Position numbers and translations under genes: made by a program. From the NCBI RefSeq assembly GCF_014595995.2, contig NZ_CP063989.1, positions 682,001-746,000 of the forward strand: 64,000 nucleotides of DNA, in the 5' to 3' direction. The notes under the pieces were generated by a model. The model was not told where the DNA came from. It did not search any database and saw only the letters and a program-made list of their open reading frames with translations. This DNA comes from Actinomyces respiraculi (GTDB taxonomy: Bacteria; Actinomycetota; Actinomycetes; Actinomycetales; Actinomycetaceae). This document shows positions 47,385-55,984 of this stretch, one piece after another; the first letter of the stretch is position 1, and each line of letters opens with the position of its first letter.

Positions 47385-47702
47385 ATGACTCCAACGACCG
47401 AGAGCCTTCAGGCGCGTGAGATGCTGGCGGCCCACCGCGATGAGCTAGACGCACTACTCGTCCGCTACGGAGCCTCCAACCCGCGGCTGTTCGGCTCGGT
47501 AGCGCGGGGCGACGCCGGTCCACAGTCGGACATCGACATCCTCGTTGACCTTGAGGACCCTCATCGGCGCACACTTATGCGGATTGCTGGTCTTACCGAG
47601 GGAATGCGCCGCGTGCTCGGGCGCCCGGTCGATGTCCTCGCCCCGGTAGTGCTCCGCGATGCGGTCTCGCGTGAAGCACTGGCGGAGGCGGTGGCGCTGT
47701 GA
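47385..47702 (+). CDS. mntA: MNT-type nucleotidyltransferase (antitoxin MntA-like)
   Basis: A 105-residue minimal nucleotidyltransferase. The core is NPRLFGSVARGDAGPQSDID, with the GSxxRG and D-x-D metal motif, then ILVDLEDPHRR. In type VII toxin-antitoxin pairs, MntA silences its HEPN RNase partner by adding AMP to a tyrosine next to the active site. The partner overlaps by 4 bases at 47699. ATG 47385 gives a normal-length protein; the frame could extend to 47346. Confidence 0.88.
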   Translation: MTPTTESLQAREMLAAHRDELDALLVRYGASNPRLFGSVARGDAGPQSDIDILVDLEDPHRRTLMRIAGLTEGMRRVLGRPVDVLAPVVLRDAVSREALAEAVAL

Positions 47703-47998
47703 GCAGGTCAGTCTCGGACAGGCTGCGCGACATTCTCGACGCGATCGACCGGTGCCTGGCTTACCAGGAGTCGATGCTATCGACCGACGCCGCGCTCGCC
47801 GGCATGGCGCAGGATGCTGTGCTGCGCAATATCGGTGTCATTGGAGAGGCGGTCAACCATCTGCCCGCTGACCTCGCAGGACGTCATCCGGAGATCGACT
47901 GGGCGGCGATCGTGGGAATGCGCAACATAGTCGTCCACGAGTATTTCCGCGTGGAGGCAGCGACGCTTGCCGACGTCCTGGACACAGATTTGCGATAG
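47699..47998 (+). CDS. hepT: HEPN-domain RNase toxin (HepT-like, DUF86)
   Basis: A 99-residue all-helical HEPN protein. The RNase motif is RNIVVHEYF (R-x4-H followed by the modifiable Tyr), near residue 80. IGEAVNHLPADL is the conserved helix before it. GTG 47699 overlaps the antitoxin gene in GTGA. As part of an MNT-HEPN module it probably acts in stress or phage defence by cutting RNA. Confidence 0.88.
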   Translation: MSRSVSDRLRDILDAIDRCLAYQESMLSTDAALAGMAQDAVLRNIGVIGEAVNHLPADLAGRHPEIDWAAIVGMRNIVVHEYFRVEAATLADVLDTDLR

Positions 47999-48075
47999 CT
48001 CGCCAGGATTCTTACCTGCGAATTGGACAACGAGTAGAGCTGCTGTCAACGGTCGGCATCCGCCGTTCCACGCTG

Positions 48076-48822
48076 CTACACGCCCCACTTGAACAAGCGT
48101 GCCCCCAGGGCAGCGCAGACCACGGTCATGACCATCAGCACCGCGACCGCCGTCGTGTACTGGGACCAGGGCTGCCCGGTCCACTGTCCGCGCAGCAGCT
48201 CAGAGAGGTAATAGGAGGGCGAGGCCTTCTGGATCCGCTCCAGGCTCGCGGGAACGTCGGCCGTGGGGATGAAGGCCCCGGAGGTCAGGATCGACGTAAG
48301 GAACAGGCCGTTGCCGATTCCGTTGGCCGCCTTGGGACCGGGGTAGATCGCGGCCAGCGCGTAGCCCAGGGTCAGGAACGCGGTCAGTCCCAGGACAACA
48401 GCGCCCAGCACGCCTACCGCGCTGCCGCTCGGCGTGGCGCCGAATCCGAGCGAGCCGACCAGCAGGGCCAGGATGACGCCGACCAGAGAGATGACCGCGT
48501 TGACGGTCAGGTCCGCGGCCACAAGAGTCTGCGGGCTCAGGGGCGTGGCGCGCAGGCGGCCCAGGGCCCCGGACTCACGAGCCTGCAGCTGATTGACCGG
48601 CAGCAGTATGAAGCCGGTCATGCCCATGACCATGGCGACGCAGGCCGGCAGGATCGCATCGACGAAGCCCCGGTTGCCGAACTGCGGCATCGGGTCGTTG
48701 CCGAAGACCGCACCCAGGATCGCCACCAGCAGGGGTGCGAAGACAATGGAGAAGAACAGGCCGATCGGATCGCGCAGGGACGAGCGTATGAGCATGACCG
48801 TCAGGGTCTTGTAGGCGCGCAT
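48076..48822 (-). CDS. ABC-2 type transporter permease
   Basis: A 248-residue membrane protein with six helices in ABC-2 (drug/antibiotic export) style: LLVAILGAVFGNDPMPQFGN, PACVAMVMGMTGFILLPVNQ, ESGALGRLRATPLSPQTLVA (the coupling-helix loop) and GNGLFLTSILTSGAFIPTAD. It forms the membrane part of an exporter with the ATPase immediately upstream in the operon, whose gene is disrupted, so the exporter may not work. Confidence 0.88.
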   Translation of the reverse strand: MRAYKTLTVMLIRSSLRDPIGLFFSIVFAPLLVAILGAVFGNDPMPQFGNRGFVDAILPACVAMVMGMTGFILLPVNQLQARESGALGRLRATPLSPQTLVAADLTVNAVISLVGVILALLVGSLGFGATPSGSAVGVLGAVVLGLTAFLTLGYALAAIYPGPKAANGIGNGLFLTSILTSGAFIPTADVPASLERIQKASPSYYLSELLRGQWTGQPWSQYTTAVAVLMVMTVVCAALGARLFKWGV

Positions 48823-48823
48823 C

Positions 48824-49820
48824 TCAGTGGTCCTCTCGCATCGTACGGCCGGTGAGGTTCAGAAAGACGTCCTCCAGGGACGGGGCGGTGGTGGACATGG
48901 CGTGCTCGGTCACGCCGCAGCTGCTCAGGTGCTCCAGGGCCCTCTGGGCAAAGGCCCCGGTCCCGCGCGCGGTCGCGGTGGGTGCGCCGGTGGCGCTGTG
49001 TCCCCGCTCGACCTCGGTCACGCCCTCGAGCTCGGACAGGGACTCCGGCGCCTCCTGGGCCAGTTCGAGCTGAAGGGTGGTGGGGCCGCCGTGGGCGGAG
49101 ATGAGGGCGGGGACGGTGTCCAGGGCGATGAGACGGCCGTGGTCGATAATGCCCACACGGTCGCACAGTGCCTCAGCCTCCTCCATGTAGTGGGTGGTCA
49201 GGACCACCGTGGTGCTGTCGTCGCGGATGTCGCGCACGACGTCCCACATGGCCAGGCGAGCCTGCGGGTCCAGGGCCGTGGTCAGCTCGTAGAGGAACAC
49301 CAGCTCGGGCTCGTGAAGCAGGGCCAGAGCGATGAAGACCCGCTGGCGCTCCCCACCGGACAGCCTGTCCACGTAGGAGGCCGCCTTGGTGGCGATGCCC
49401 AGGCGTTGCAGTATCGAGGCCCCGGCCGCCCCCATCGAGGCCCACTGAGGCCGCCTTGGTGGCGATGCCCAGGCGTTGCAGTAGAGGACGCCACGGCTGG
49501 GTGCGGGGGTAGAAGGATGAGAAGAGCTCCAGCGCCTCCCCGACCTTGAGCCGCGGTGGCAGGGCGGCCTGCTGCAGCTGCACACCGGTGCGCAGGGACA
49601 GGGCGTGGGCATCCGCGATTGGGTTCAGGCCCAGGACCTCAATGCTGCCCGACGTCGGCTTGGCCAGTCCCTCGATCCGGCTGAGAAGGGTGGTCTTCCC
49701 GGCGCCGTTGGGTCCGATGATCCCAAGGATCTCTCCGGTGCGGACCTCCAGGCTGACCGAGTCCAGGGCGGTCAGGTCGCCGAAGTGCTGGGTGACGTCC
49801 TTGCAGACGACGGCGCTCAT
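48824..49820 (-). pseudogene. ABC-2 exporter ATPase interrupted by a 70-bp insertion
   Basis: The first part (from ATG 49820) reads FGDLTALDSVSLEVRTGEIL and GPNGAGKTTLLSRIEGLAK (Walker A). The second part, in a different frame, reads YVDRLSGGERQRVFIALALL (signature), LVFLYELTTALDPQARLAMW (Walker B; note Tyr-Glu where Asp-Glu is expected) and TTHYMEEAEALCDRVGIIDH. Between them 36 bases are duplicated (49379-49414 and 49449-49484) with 34 unrelated bases between. The 70-bp offset is not a multiple of three and shifts the frame. ATG overlaps the AbrB gene. Confidence 0.85.
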
Positions 49821-50101
49821 GGCTGATCCTCGGGGGTGTGCGAGGCGGTTGACGGCTGGGCACTGGTGGGTGCTGTCGGAGGCTGCGCGGCGCCGCTCAG
49901 AACGGTGGCGATGAACTCCGTGAAGAGCTCCTGACGGACGATGCCGATGCCCTGCTCGGCGTCCGCCAGGAGGAGGACGCTGTCCCCGGGCTTGATCCCG
50001 CACAGTTCCCTGGCTGCCTTGGGGATGACGATCTGGCCCTTGGGGCCGAGTGTGATGGTGGCGGCGAACTTACCGGGCCGTGGTCCTGATGGTGTGCTCA
50101 T
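49817..50101 (-). CDS. AbrB/SpoVT-family transcriptional regulator
   Basis: A 94-residue protein with a swapped-hairpin AbrB DNA-binding domain at about 10-50: FAATITLGPKGQIVIPKAAR followed by ELCGIKPGDSVLLLADAEQG. The C-terminal 30 residues are Pro/Thr/Ala-rich and unconserved. It is the first gene of an operon with the ABC exporter (ATGA overlap at 49817-49820) and probably controls it. Confidence 0.88.
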   Translation of the reverse strand: MSTPSGPRPGKFAATITLGPKGQIVIPKAARELCGIKPGDSVLLLADAEQGIGIVRQELFTEFIATVLSGAAQPPTAPTSAQPSTASHTPEDQP

Positions 50102-50353
50102 GACCACAGGTTACGCGAGTAAGAAAAGTTAGACTAGTGGGATTCGTAAGAGGATATGGTGTGACAAGCCGGGATGTGGGAAGGTGCGAGCGAGTGCGGT
50201 GTGAGGAGTGGGCGACGGCGCCGGTGGGTGCTCGCCCGTCCTGGCGCAGTGCCCTGGTACCCAGCCCGACAGGGGGATCGCAGTCCTGTGCCAGCAGGCG
50301 ACCAGGAGTGCACGTCAGTTCCACGTCCTCGCCCGAGTCGCCACGCCGAAGCA

Positions 50354-50440
50354 GACCGGCCCTGGCATCGGGGTACCGGCCACTGCCCCAGCGCATTCAG
50401 ACGGTGACGCGTCGACCGGCCCTGGCATCGGGGTACCGGC
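50354..50440. repeat. Two 27-bp direct repeats separated by 33 bases
   Basis: GACCGGCCCTGGCATCGGGG plus TACCGGC occurs at 50354-50380 and again at 50414-50440, identical, with a 33-base spacer between. The unit is bounded by CCGG at both sides. The rest of 50102-50562 shows no gene I can support. Confidence 0.75.
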
Positions 50441-50562
50441 GGGCCCTGGCTGACTCCGCGGCCACCGGGCAGACTTCTTGCGCAGCGGACGACGGCTGAC
50501 CCGCGTGATCGATCAGTACCGCCGTCGCTACCCAGCCGAACCCTTCTGAACGGAGCTGCCAC

Positions 50563-51315
50563 ATGACCACTGTCCTGGTGATCGGATCAACCGGAAAAGT
50601 CGGACGCGTCGTCGTCGACGAGGCCCTCCAACGCGGCCACACCGTCAAGGCCCAGACCCGCAACGCCCAGCGGGCGCGCCGATCCCTGCCTGACGGCGTC
50701 GAGATCGTCGAGGCGGCGCCCGCCGAGGCCGACGCGCTGCGTCCGCTCGTCGCGGACGTGGACGCCGTCATCCTCACCCACGGCGGCGACAGTGACGGCG
50801 AGAACAACTTCTACGCCGTCATCCCGGCGCTGCTGGAGGCGCTCGGGGACTGCGACACCCACATCAGCCTCATGACGGCGATGAACACAAGCCACTCCGC
50901 CGGCGCCAGCGCCAGCAACTACGAGTTCGTGGAGTGGAAGCGCCGCGCCGAGCGGCTCGTGCGCGCCTCCGGCCACCCCTACACAATCGTGCGCCCCGGC
51001 TGGTTCGACTACCAGGGTCCCGCCGACCACCAGATCGACCTGCGGCAGGGCGACCTGGTCACCGGGCAGCCCGGAGTCGACCGGCGCCACATCGCCCAGG
51101 TGCTCCTGGAGGGAGCGCTCAACCCCTCCGGCGCCCGCCGCACCGTGGAGATCTTCAGCAGGGCCGGAGCCCCCGTCACCGACTTCGAGGCCCTGTTCGC
51201 CGCGACGCGCGCGGACGAGGTCGGCGGCCTCGACGGCGTGCTCGACACCAACAACGTGCCGCTGGCCCAGGAGCCGCAGCGCGTCCAGGACGACCTCGCC
51301 CGACGTGGCAAGTGA
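50563..51315 (+). CDS. NAD(P)-binding SDR/NmrA-like protein
   Basis: A 250-residue Rossmann-fold protein of the atypical short-chain dehydrogenase (NmrA/SDR_a5) group. The nucleotide site is VLVIGSTGKVGRVVVDEALQ. YEFVEWKRRAERLVRASGHP holds the region with the conserved Lys, and TIVRPGWFDYQG is a typical downstream block. The substrate is unknown. ATG 50563 follows CTGAACGGAGCTGCC. Confidence 0.87.
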   Translation: MTTVLVIGSTGKVGRVVVDEALQRGHTVKAQTRNAQRARRSLPDGVEIVEAAPAEADALRPLVADVDAVILTHGGDSDGENNFYAVIPALLEALGDCDTHISLMTAMNTSHSAGASASNYEFVEWKRRAERLVRASGHPYTIVRPGWFDYQGPADHQIDLRQGDLVTGQPGVDRRHIAQVLLEGALNPSGARRTVEIFSRAGAPVTDFEALFAATRADEVGGLDGVLDTNNVPLAQEPQRVQDDLARRGK

Positions 51316-51330
51316 CGGCGGAACACTCGT

Positions 51331-51577
51331 ATGCCGCATAAGGACATCTGGGACCGTCTGCGTGACGGCGACGATGTAGACCTGTTCGAGCAGGAGTACA
51401 CCGACATCGTGCGGGTCGAATACGCACGTTGCCGGGAGCTCATGTTCGACATCAACCAGACCCGTCCCCCCCCCCGACCCGGCACTGCGCGAGGCGGCGC
51501 TGGCCGTCGGCTTCAGCGAGGTCGCCACGGGACGCGACCTCACCGTCCGGGACCGCTACCTGCGGGCCGTGCGCTGA
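51331..51577 (+). pseudogene. Chimeric remnant: acetyltransferase N-terminus joined to a PrmC C-terminus
   Basis: The first 45 codons (WDRLRDGDDVDLFEQEYTDI, then CRELMFDINQTRP) resemble the N-terminal domain of maltose/galactoside O-acetyltransferases. At the C8 run near 51467 the frame changes, and the rest (LREAALAVGFSEVATGRDL, then RDRYLRAVR) is a diverged copy of the PrmC C-terminus, stopping at TGA 51575-51577. Neither half can work alone. Confidence 0.65.
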
Positions 51578-51606
51578 GCGCTGGCGCCGGCACTCAGCAC
51601 TGGACG

Positions 51607-52557
51607 TCAGGCGTAGCGGCGTGCGATTGCGGCCGCTTGGGGGCCGTAGCCGCCTCCGAAGAGGAAGACGTGGATCATGAGCATGTGCAGCTGGTGCAAC
51701 CCCACCCTCTCCTGCCAGCCGTCGGCCAGGGCGGAGACCTCGTCGTAACCGGCGTAGACCTGCTCCAGGTGCCGCTGGCCGAAGACCCCCAGCGCCGCCA
51801 GGTCCGTCTCGGCGTGGGCGCCGTGCGCCATCGGGTCGATGAGCACGCCGACGACGTCGACGTCGGTCCACGGCCCTGTGGGGGCACCCGGCTGTTCATC
51901 GGCGCCGTGCTCGCCCTGCGGGCCACGACCCGCTGAGGCGGGCGCCCAGGAGGCCACCTCGGCGGCCGGCACCCACAGGACGTTGCCGGTCCACAGGTCC
52001 CCGTGGGTGCGGGCGACGGCGATGTGCTGCCCACGCTGCTCGGCCCGGCGGCGGGTGAGCGCGGGCTGCGGGGCATCGAAGTCGCCGTCGGCCAGACGAG
52101 CACAGACCCGCTCGATGAGCCCGGCCTCGCTGCGGGTGAGTGAACCGTCGTCCCGACCCGGGCCGATGTAGGGCGCGATGCGGTCCTCGGCGTAGAACAC
52201 GCCCCAGGGGCGGGGCTCGTCCCGCGGTGCCTCGGGGGCGTGCGGGCGCAGGCGAATGTCGGAGCGCCCCATGCGGGTGCGCCCGTCCCAACCGGGAGGG
52301 GCCGCCCCGAAGGCAGGCGCCCCGGCGGCGTGCGTGACCGCCAGCGCCCGCCCGAAGGCCCGAGCCGCGCCGGGTGTCACCCGCCCGGCGCTCAGACGGG
52401 GCTCCTCGATCCAGCCCTCGCCGACTCTCACCGGCACGACGTGCGCGCCGCCGTCGGGCATGGCCTCGGCCAGCCACTCCAGACCCTGCGCCTCCAGGCG
52501 GGTGGCCCCGGCGAAGGAGTCGGGCTTGCGGACGACGGCGTCGGACCGGCTGCTCAT
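51607..52557 (-). CDS. Fructosamine kinase family protein
   Basis: A 316-residue protein of the fructosamine-3-kinase/aminoglycoside phosphotransferase fold, which phosphorylates glycated amines so that they fall apart. RTHGDLWTGNVLWVPA is the Brenner-type catalytic loop and VDVVGVLIDPMAHGAHAETD the metal-binding segment. WGVFYAEDRIAPYIGPGRDD matches the family insert. The length is normal. It converges on the chimeric remnant; no partner is apparent. Confidence 0.9.
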   Translation of the reverse strand: MSSRSDAVVRKPDSFAGATRLEAQGLEWLAEAMPDGGAHVVPVRVGEGWIEEPRLSAGRVTPGAARAFGRALAVTHAAGAPAFGAAPPGWDGRTRMGRSDIRLRPHAPEAPRDEPRPWGVFYAEDRIAPYIGPGRDDGSLTRSEAGLIERVCARLADGDFDAPQPALTRRRAEQRGQHIAVARTHGDLWTGNVLWVPAAEVASWAPASAGRGPQGEHGADEQPGAPTGPWTDVDVVGVLIDPMAHGAHAETDLAALGVFGQRHLEQVYAGYDEVSALADGWQERVGLHQLHMLMIHVFLFGGGYGPQAAAIARRYA

Positions 52558-52638
52558 GGGGTCAAGCCTCGCACGGGTGTGGGTGCGGGTGTGGGTACGT
52601 CCGTCGGGTTGCCCGCGCAGGTCAGGCGTGGCCTGAGG

Positions 52639-52959
52639 TTAGGTGCGGCCCGTGAGGGGAATATCGAGATCGAAAGCGAGGATGAGGGCCCGGGCAAGCG
52701 CCGGTTCCTGATCGACGGTGAGGAAACCGATGGTGCGCCCGAGGCACCGTGACGGCAGCGTCGTGATGTTGTCCATTGAGGCGACGCACTCGTGGTCGAG
52801 CCCGTTGCGCGCGCCGAGGGGCAGCTCGCTGCTGAGGCCCTTGACGGTGCTGGTGATGGGGGCGACGGACACCTTCGTCATGGCGTCGCGCGCGCGATCA
52901 CGGGTGAGAACCAGCACCGGGCGTGTCTTATCAAGGTGCGCCAGCACGATCTCCCGCAT
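52639..52959 (-). CDS. MazF/PemK-type endoribonuclease toxin
   Basis: A 106-residue MazF-fold protein: TRPVLVLTRDRARDAMTKVS is the conserved RPVLVL core, then VAPITSTVKGLSSELPLG and SMDNITTLPSRCLGRTIGFL. The family cuts mRNA at short sequences. It lies 4 bases after a small ribbon-helix-helix-like gene that should be its antitoxin. Confidence 0.9.
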   Translation of the reverse strand: MREIVLAHLDKTRPVLVLTRDRARDAMTKVSVAPITSTVKGLSSELPLGARNGLDHECVASMDNITTLPSRCLGRTIGFLTVDQEPALARALILAFDLDIPLTGRT

Positions 52960-52963
52960 GGGG

Positions 52964-53197
52964 TCAGTCCTCGAAACGGGTGGCTCTGGCGTTCCACTCG
53001 ACGAGGTCGTCCAGGTCATCCTGTGGGCCGAGCTCCGCGAGGATGCGCGCGTCCTCGGCCGCGGCTCGCTCCCGGCGCTCGCGCTCGAGCGCCCGGGCGA
53101 CGGCGGCGGCTCGACTCGGCGCCTCACCCTGGGCGACAACCTCATCGAGGAATGCGACGAGGTCCTCAGGCAGTCGGACAGCAATCTGAGTGCTCAT
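52964..53197 (-). CDS. Antitoxin, ribbon-helix-helix type
   Basis: A 77-residue protein with an N-terminal ribbon-helix-helix (TQIAVRLPEDLVAFLDEVVA) and an acidic C-terminal tail (LGPQDDLDDLVEWNARATRF) of the sort that wraps a MazF toxin. It precedes the toxin on the same strand, the usual order, and probably represses its own promoter. Confidence 0.87.
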   Translation of the reverse strand: MSTQIAVRLPEDLVAFLDEVVAQGEAPSRAAAVARALERERRERAAAEDARILAELGPQDDLDDLVEWNARATRFED

Positions 53198-53345
53198 GAC
53201 ATGAGTCTATCCGACTGAATCCCAAGGTGGGATGCAGTTGCCCGCGTCAGGCCGTTCCATCCAAGATGAGCTCTGCCCCGCCCATGTAGCGTTCTGCCCC
53301 TGGCACTGACACTGGGATTCATCGGGATCGTCACCCGTGAGATGG

Positions 53346-53478
53346 CCGCATCGCCCTGGCCTTCCGCCAGGAGAGCCCTGAGGCGGTCGACGGCCTCTAC
53401 TCCAGGCTCACCACCGCCGACTACGAGGGAGTTGTTGAACCCTGGGACGCCTTCTGGGGACAGCGCTACGCCACCGCG
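53346..53478 (+). pseudogene. VOC/glyoxalase-like fragment, copy of 60167-60299
   Basis: About 133 bases are over 90% identical by eye to 60167-60299 and encode IALAFRQESPEAVDGLYSRL and GVVEPWDAFWGQRYATAL. The fragment has no start and is cut off at 53478, where the IS3-like element begins. Confidence 0.85.
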
Positions 53479-54787
53479 TTGTCAAGCTCCGGGTTTGGTG
53501 GGGGCTGGTTTGTCTGGCGCTGGCGGTTGCCGGTTGGGGTTGGTTGGTGGGGGGCGCGGTTGCGGATGGGCTCGGCCCTTGCGACAGTGGGTTCAGGGCA
53601 TGGGCCAGGGCGCCTGCGTAAGGAGTCGCCCCTTTTGGGGCCGACCGGGGCCACGGCGTCGGCCTGGCTCAGGGCCTGGCCGTAGCCGGTGGGCGCGGTG
53701 CTGCGCCGCGCGGCCGCAAGTGGTGGACCAGGCCCGTCCGGCCGGCCCCTCTCGCGCTGGCGCTGCTAGATGGTTGTCCTCTGGGCGTTAAGGGCCAGGT
53801 CGGTCTTGCGGGCTGGCGGGTGGTCTGCCAGCCGATGATCCGGCGCGGGCAGACGTCGGTGACGAGGGCAGGCGCACCACCCACCCGTCCATGGTGCGCG
53901 CACAGGTGGTGTCGGCCACTCACAGCTCGTTGGGTCTGGACGCGCTGAAGCGGCGGTCCACCAGGTCCGCGGGGCACTGCTCCTTGGGCGCGGAGCGGGT
54001 CGTGGTGGGCGACCTTGGCGCGGCGGGTGGAGTGCAGGCCCATGGCGCGCACGGCGGCTCGATGGTGCAGCGGGCCACGTGACCGGCCCCGTGGCGCGCG
54101 GCGACACCCCTGGCCTATCGCCATCGTCGGCGTCGCCCCTGAGACCCGCCCCGTGGCGCGCGGCGACCCCGGGGGGGCCGGCCCGCCACAGCGTGCGTCT
54201 TGCGCGCGCCCAGGGCCGCGTAGCTCTCGGCGTGGACCCTTGTGATCCCCGGCCTTGAGGGTCTGGTCGCGTCTGCTCCCTTGCTGATGGGTGGGCGGGA
54301 CCTGGCCGCGTAGTAGGTGCTCGGGGCGATCTTGACGCCGGCGCTGGTGGGCGCCTGGCAGATCGGCTCGACCCCGAACTGACCTGTGGGAGTCGATGTG
54401 CTTGCACATCAGCGCGATGGGCGGCCTGGCTGCGCCGCGAAAGAAGCCGACGCGCTGCTCAAGATGGCGTTGGCCCGCCGCAGCCCACGGTTCTCAGCCT
54501 CCAGCTGTCTGATCCGCTCGGCGCGCGCGCTGGTGGTCCCCGCCCCTGGAGCCTGCGTCGATCCCGGCCCTCCAGGCCCAGGCGCGCAGCGCCCCCCGGG
54601 GTGCACGCCCAGCTCCTCGCCGATCCTTCTGACCGCCCCCCCCCTTGGCCCGCTCAGGATCCCGACGAGCCTGAACGGCCATCCGGCCAGCCCGCCCACG
54701 CAGCCCCTCGGGCTACCTCCCAGGTACCACGCACAACAGCGATCCTTCCGTGCGTTCACTGCCCCCACCAAACCCGAGGCACAACAA
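53479..54787 (-). mobile_element. Decayed IS3-type insertion sequence
   Basis: On the minus strand: an orfA-like end with ERIRQLEAENRGLRRANAIL (the leucine-zipper/joining region), directly followed by orfB-like pieces (KHIDSH, ICQAPTSAGVKIAPSTYY, and a later RRIIGWQTTR) in shifting frames. The ends share GGGTTTGGTGGGGGC as imperfect inverted repeats (about 53489 and, reversed, about 54775). Many frameshifts make it inactive. It truncates the VOC fragment at its left edge. Confidence 0.65.
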
Positions 54788-54823
54788 GGAGCCAGATTGA
54801 ACTGGCGTGGACAGATGGTGGAA

Positions 54824-54856
54824 GGTGGGCCCGCCAACAGTGTTGGCGGGCCCACC
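54824..54856. repeat. Perfect 16-bp palindrome
   Basis: GGTGGGCCCGCCAACA (54824-54839) and its exact complement (54841-54856) are separated by one base. There is no T-run on either strand. It lies between the IS3 remnant and the esterase operon. A second hairpin, CCCACCG/CGGTGGG (54904-54920), is nearby. 54921-55069 holds nothing else I can name. Confidence 0.85.
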
Positions 54857-55069
54857 GGGTCGCCGAGGTGAGGGTGTATCAACGCCCTCGACTATCACCT
54901 GTTCCCACCGTTCCGGTGGGGCCCGCGGTCCCGTTGCAGAACCATCCGGTGATTGACCTCGGGAGCGTGATTGACGTACCGGCAGTGACAGCCAGGGCTC
55001 CGCGCTGGAAGGCCTGTGCCGCCTGGCAGGAGACGATGGGACCTCCGTGGAGCGCTTAGATGATGTCAC

Positions 55070-55984
55070 TCATGTCCTGGCGTCAATGAGATCAGCCAGT
55101 CGTCCGAGAACCAGCTCCCGTGCCCGCTCGGCAACCCCTGGTCCGTTGAGACCAAGGATTCCATGGCAGGTCCCGGGAAGCAGAACTGCCTCGGTTGGGA
55201 CATTCGCCTCAGTCAAAGCCCTGGCAAAAGCGAGATCCTCATCCATGAGGGGATCGCACTGGTTCGCGAGAAGGAACGTCGGCGGAAACCCTGAGAGATC
55301 GGCCTCCCTGGCGGGAGCCGCATGAGACGTCGGCTCATGATCGCCAAGATATGCTGACCATGAAGCCGTTGCGTTCGGCAGGTCCCATACGGCCGTGCTG
55401 GTGGCGTTCCGCATCGAAGCCGTATTGAGACGGTCGTCGAGAACCGGCTCAATGAGGAACACATGGTCCGGCATAGAGGCGTCCGTGTCTCGGCAACGAA
55501 GAGTTAGTCCCGCGGTCAGGTTTCCTCCGGCTGAGTCGCCGTAAGCGATCCACGTCGCTTCAGGATACTGCGTGATGACCCATGTCCAGGCTGCAACGCA
55601 GTCCTCGAGAGGAGTTGGAAAAGAAGACTCCGGAGCGAGTCGATAGTTCGGGCTCACGACTGTTGCGCCGGTACGCAAAGCCAGAGTCGCGTTCCATGCG
55701 TCGTCATACTTGGCCTGGCCGGCGACGAAACCACCACCATGAATAGACAGGATGACGGCGTTTGCGCCGTGCTGTGGGGCGTGAACCCTCAGTTCGAGCT
55801 CCTCGCCGTCGCTCGGTACAGTGACAATCGTGCGGGTAAGCCCATCAGGGACCGGGGTCTCGTGATCGAGGATCGCTGCCCCGGCTGCACGCATCGCCAG
55901 TGGATCCCAGGTGGTCTGCGGCGGAACGTCCGCGGCCGCTGTAGACACTTCAGGATCAATAAGTCGGGTAGGGTCGAGAGTCAC
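55070..55984 (-). CDS. Alpha/beta hydrolase, hormone-sensitive-lipase family esterase
   Basis: A 304-residue serine hydrolase. The oxyanion-hole HGGGF is at 82-86 and the nucleophile Ser151 in AYGDSAGGNL, the HSL-family pattern; LPGTCHGILGL (about 270) holds the catalytic His. There is no signal peptide, so it is likely cytoplasmic. It is the last of four overlapping genes and overlaps its neighbour by 4 bases. It may remove acetyl or other acyl groups from the sugar brought in by the MFS porter; that is inference. Confidence 0.9.
   Translation of the reverse strand: MTLDPTRLIDPEVSTAAADVPPQTTWDPLAMRAAGAAILDHETPVPDGLTRTIVTVPSDGEELELRVHAPQHGANAVILSIHGGGFVAGQAKYDDAWNATLALRTGATVVSPNYRLAPESSFPTPLEDCVAAWTWVITQYPEATWIAYGDSAGGNLTAGLTLRCRDTDASMPDHVFLIEPVLDDRLNTASMRNATSTAVWDLPNATASWSAYLGDHEPTSHAAPAREADLSGFPPTFLLANQCDPLMDEDLAFARALTEANVPTEAVLLPGTCHGILGLNGPGVAERARELVLGRLADLIDART

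Noticed and set aside
53669..54409. Independent gene inside the IS3-like region
   Set aside because: Fragments match IS3 orfB in several frames; no single intact frame has a conserved domain.
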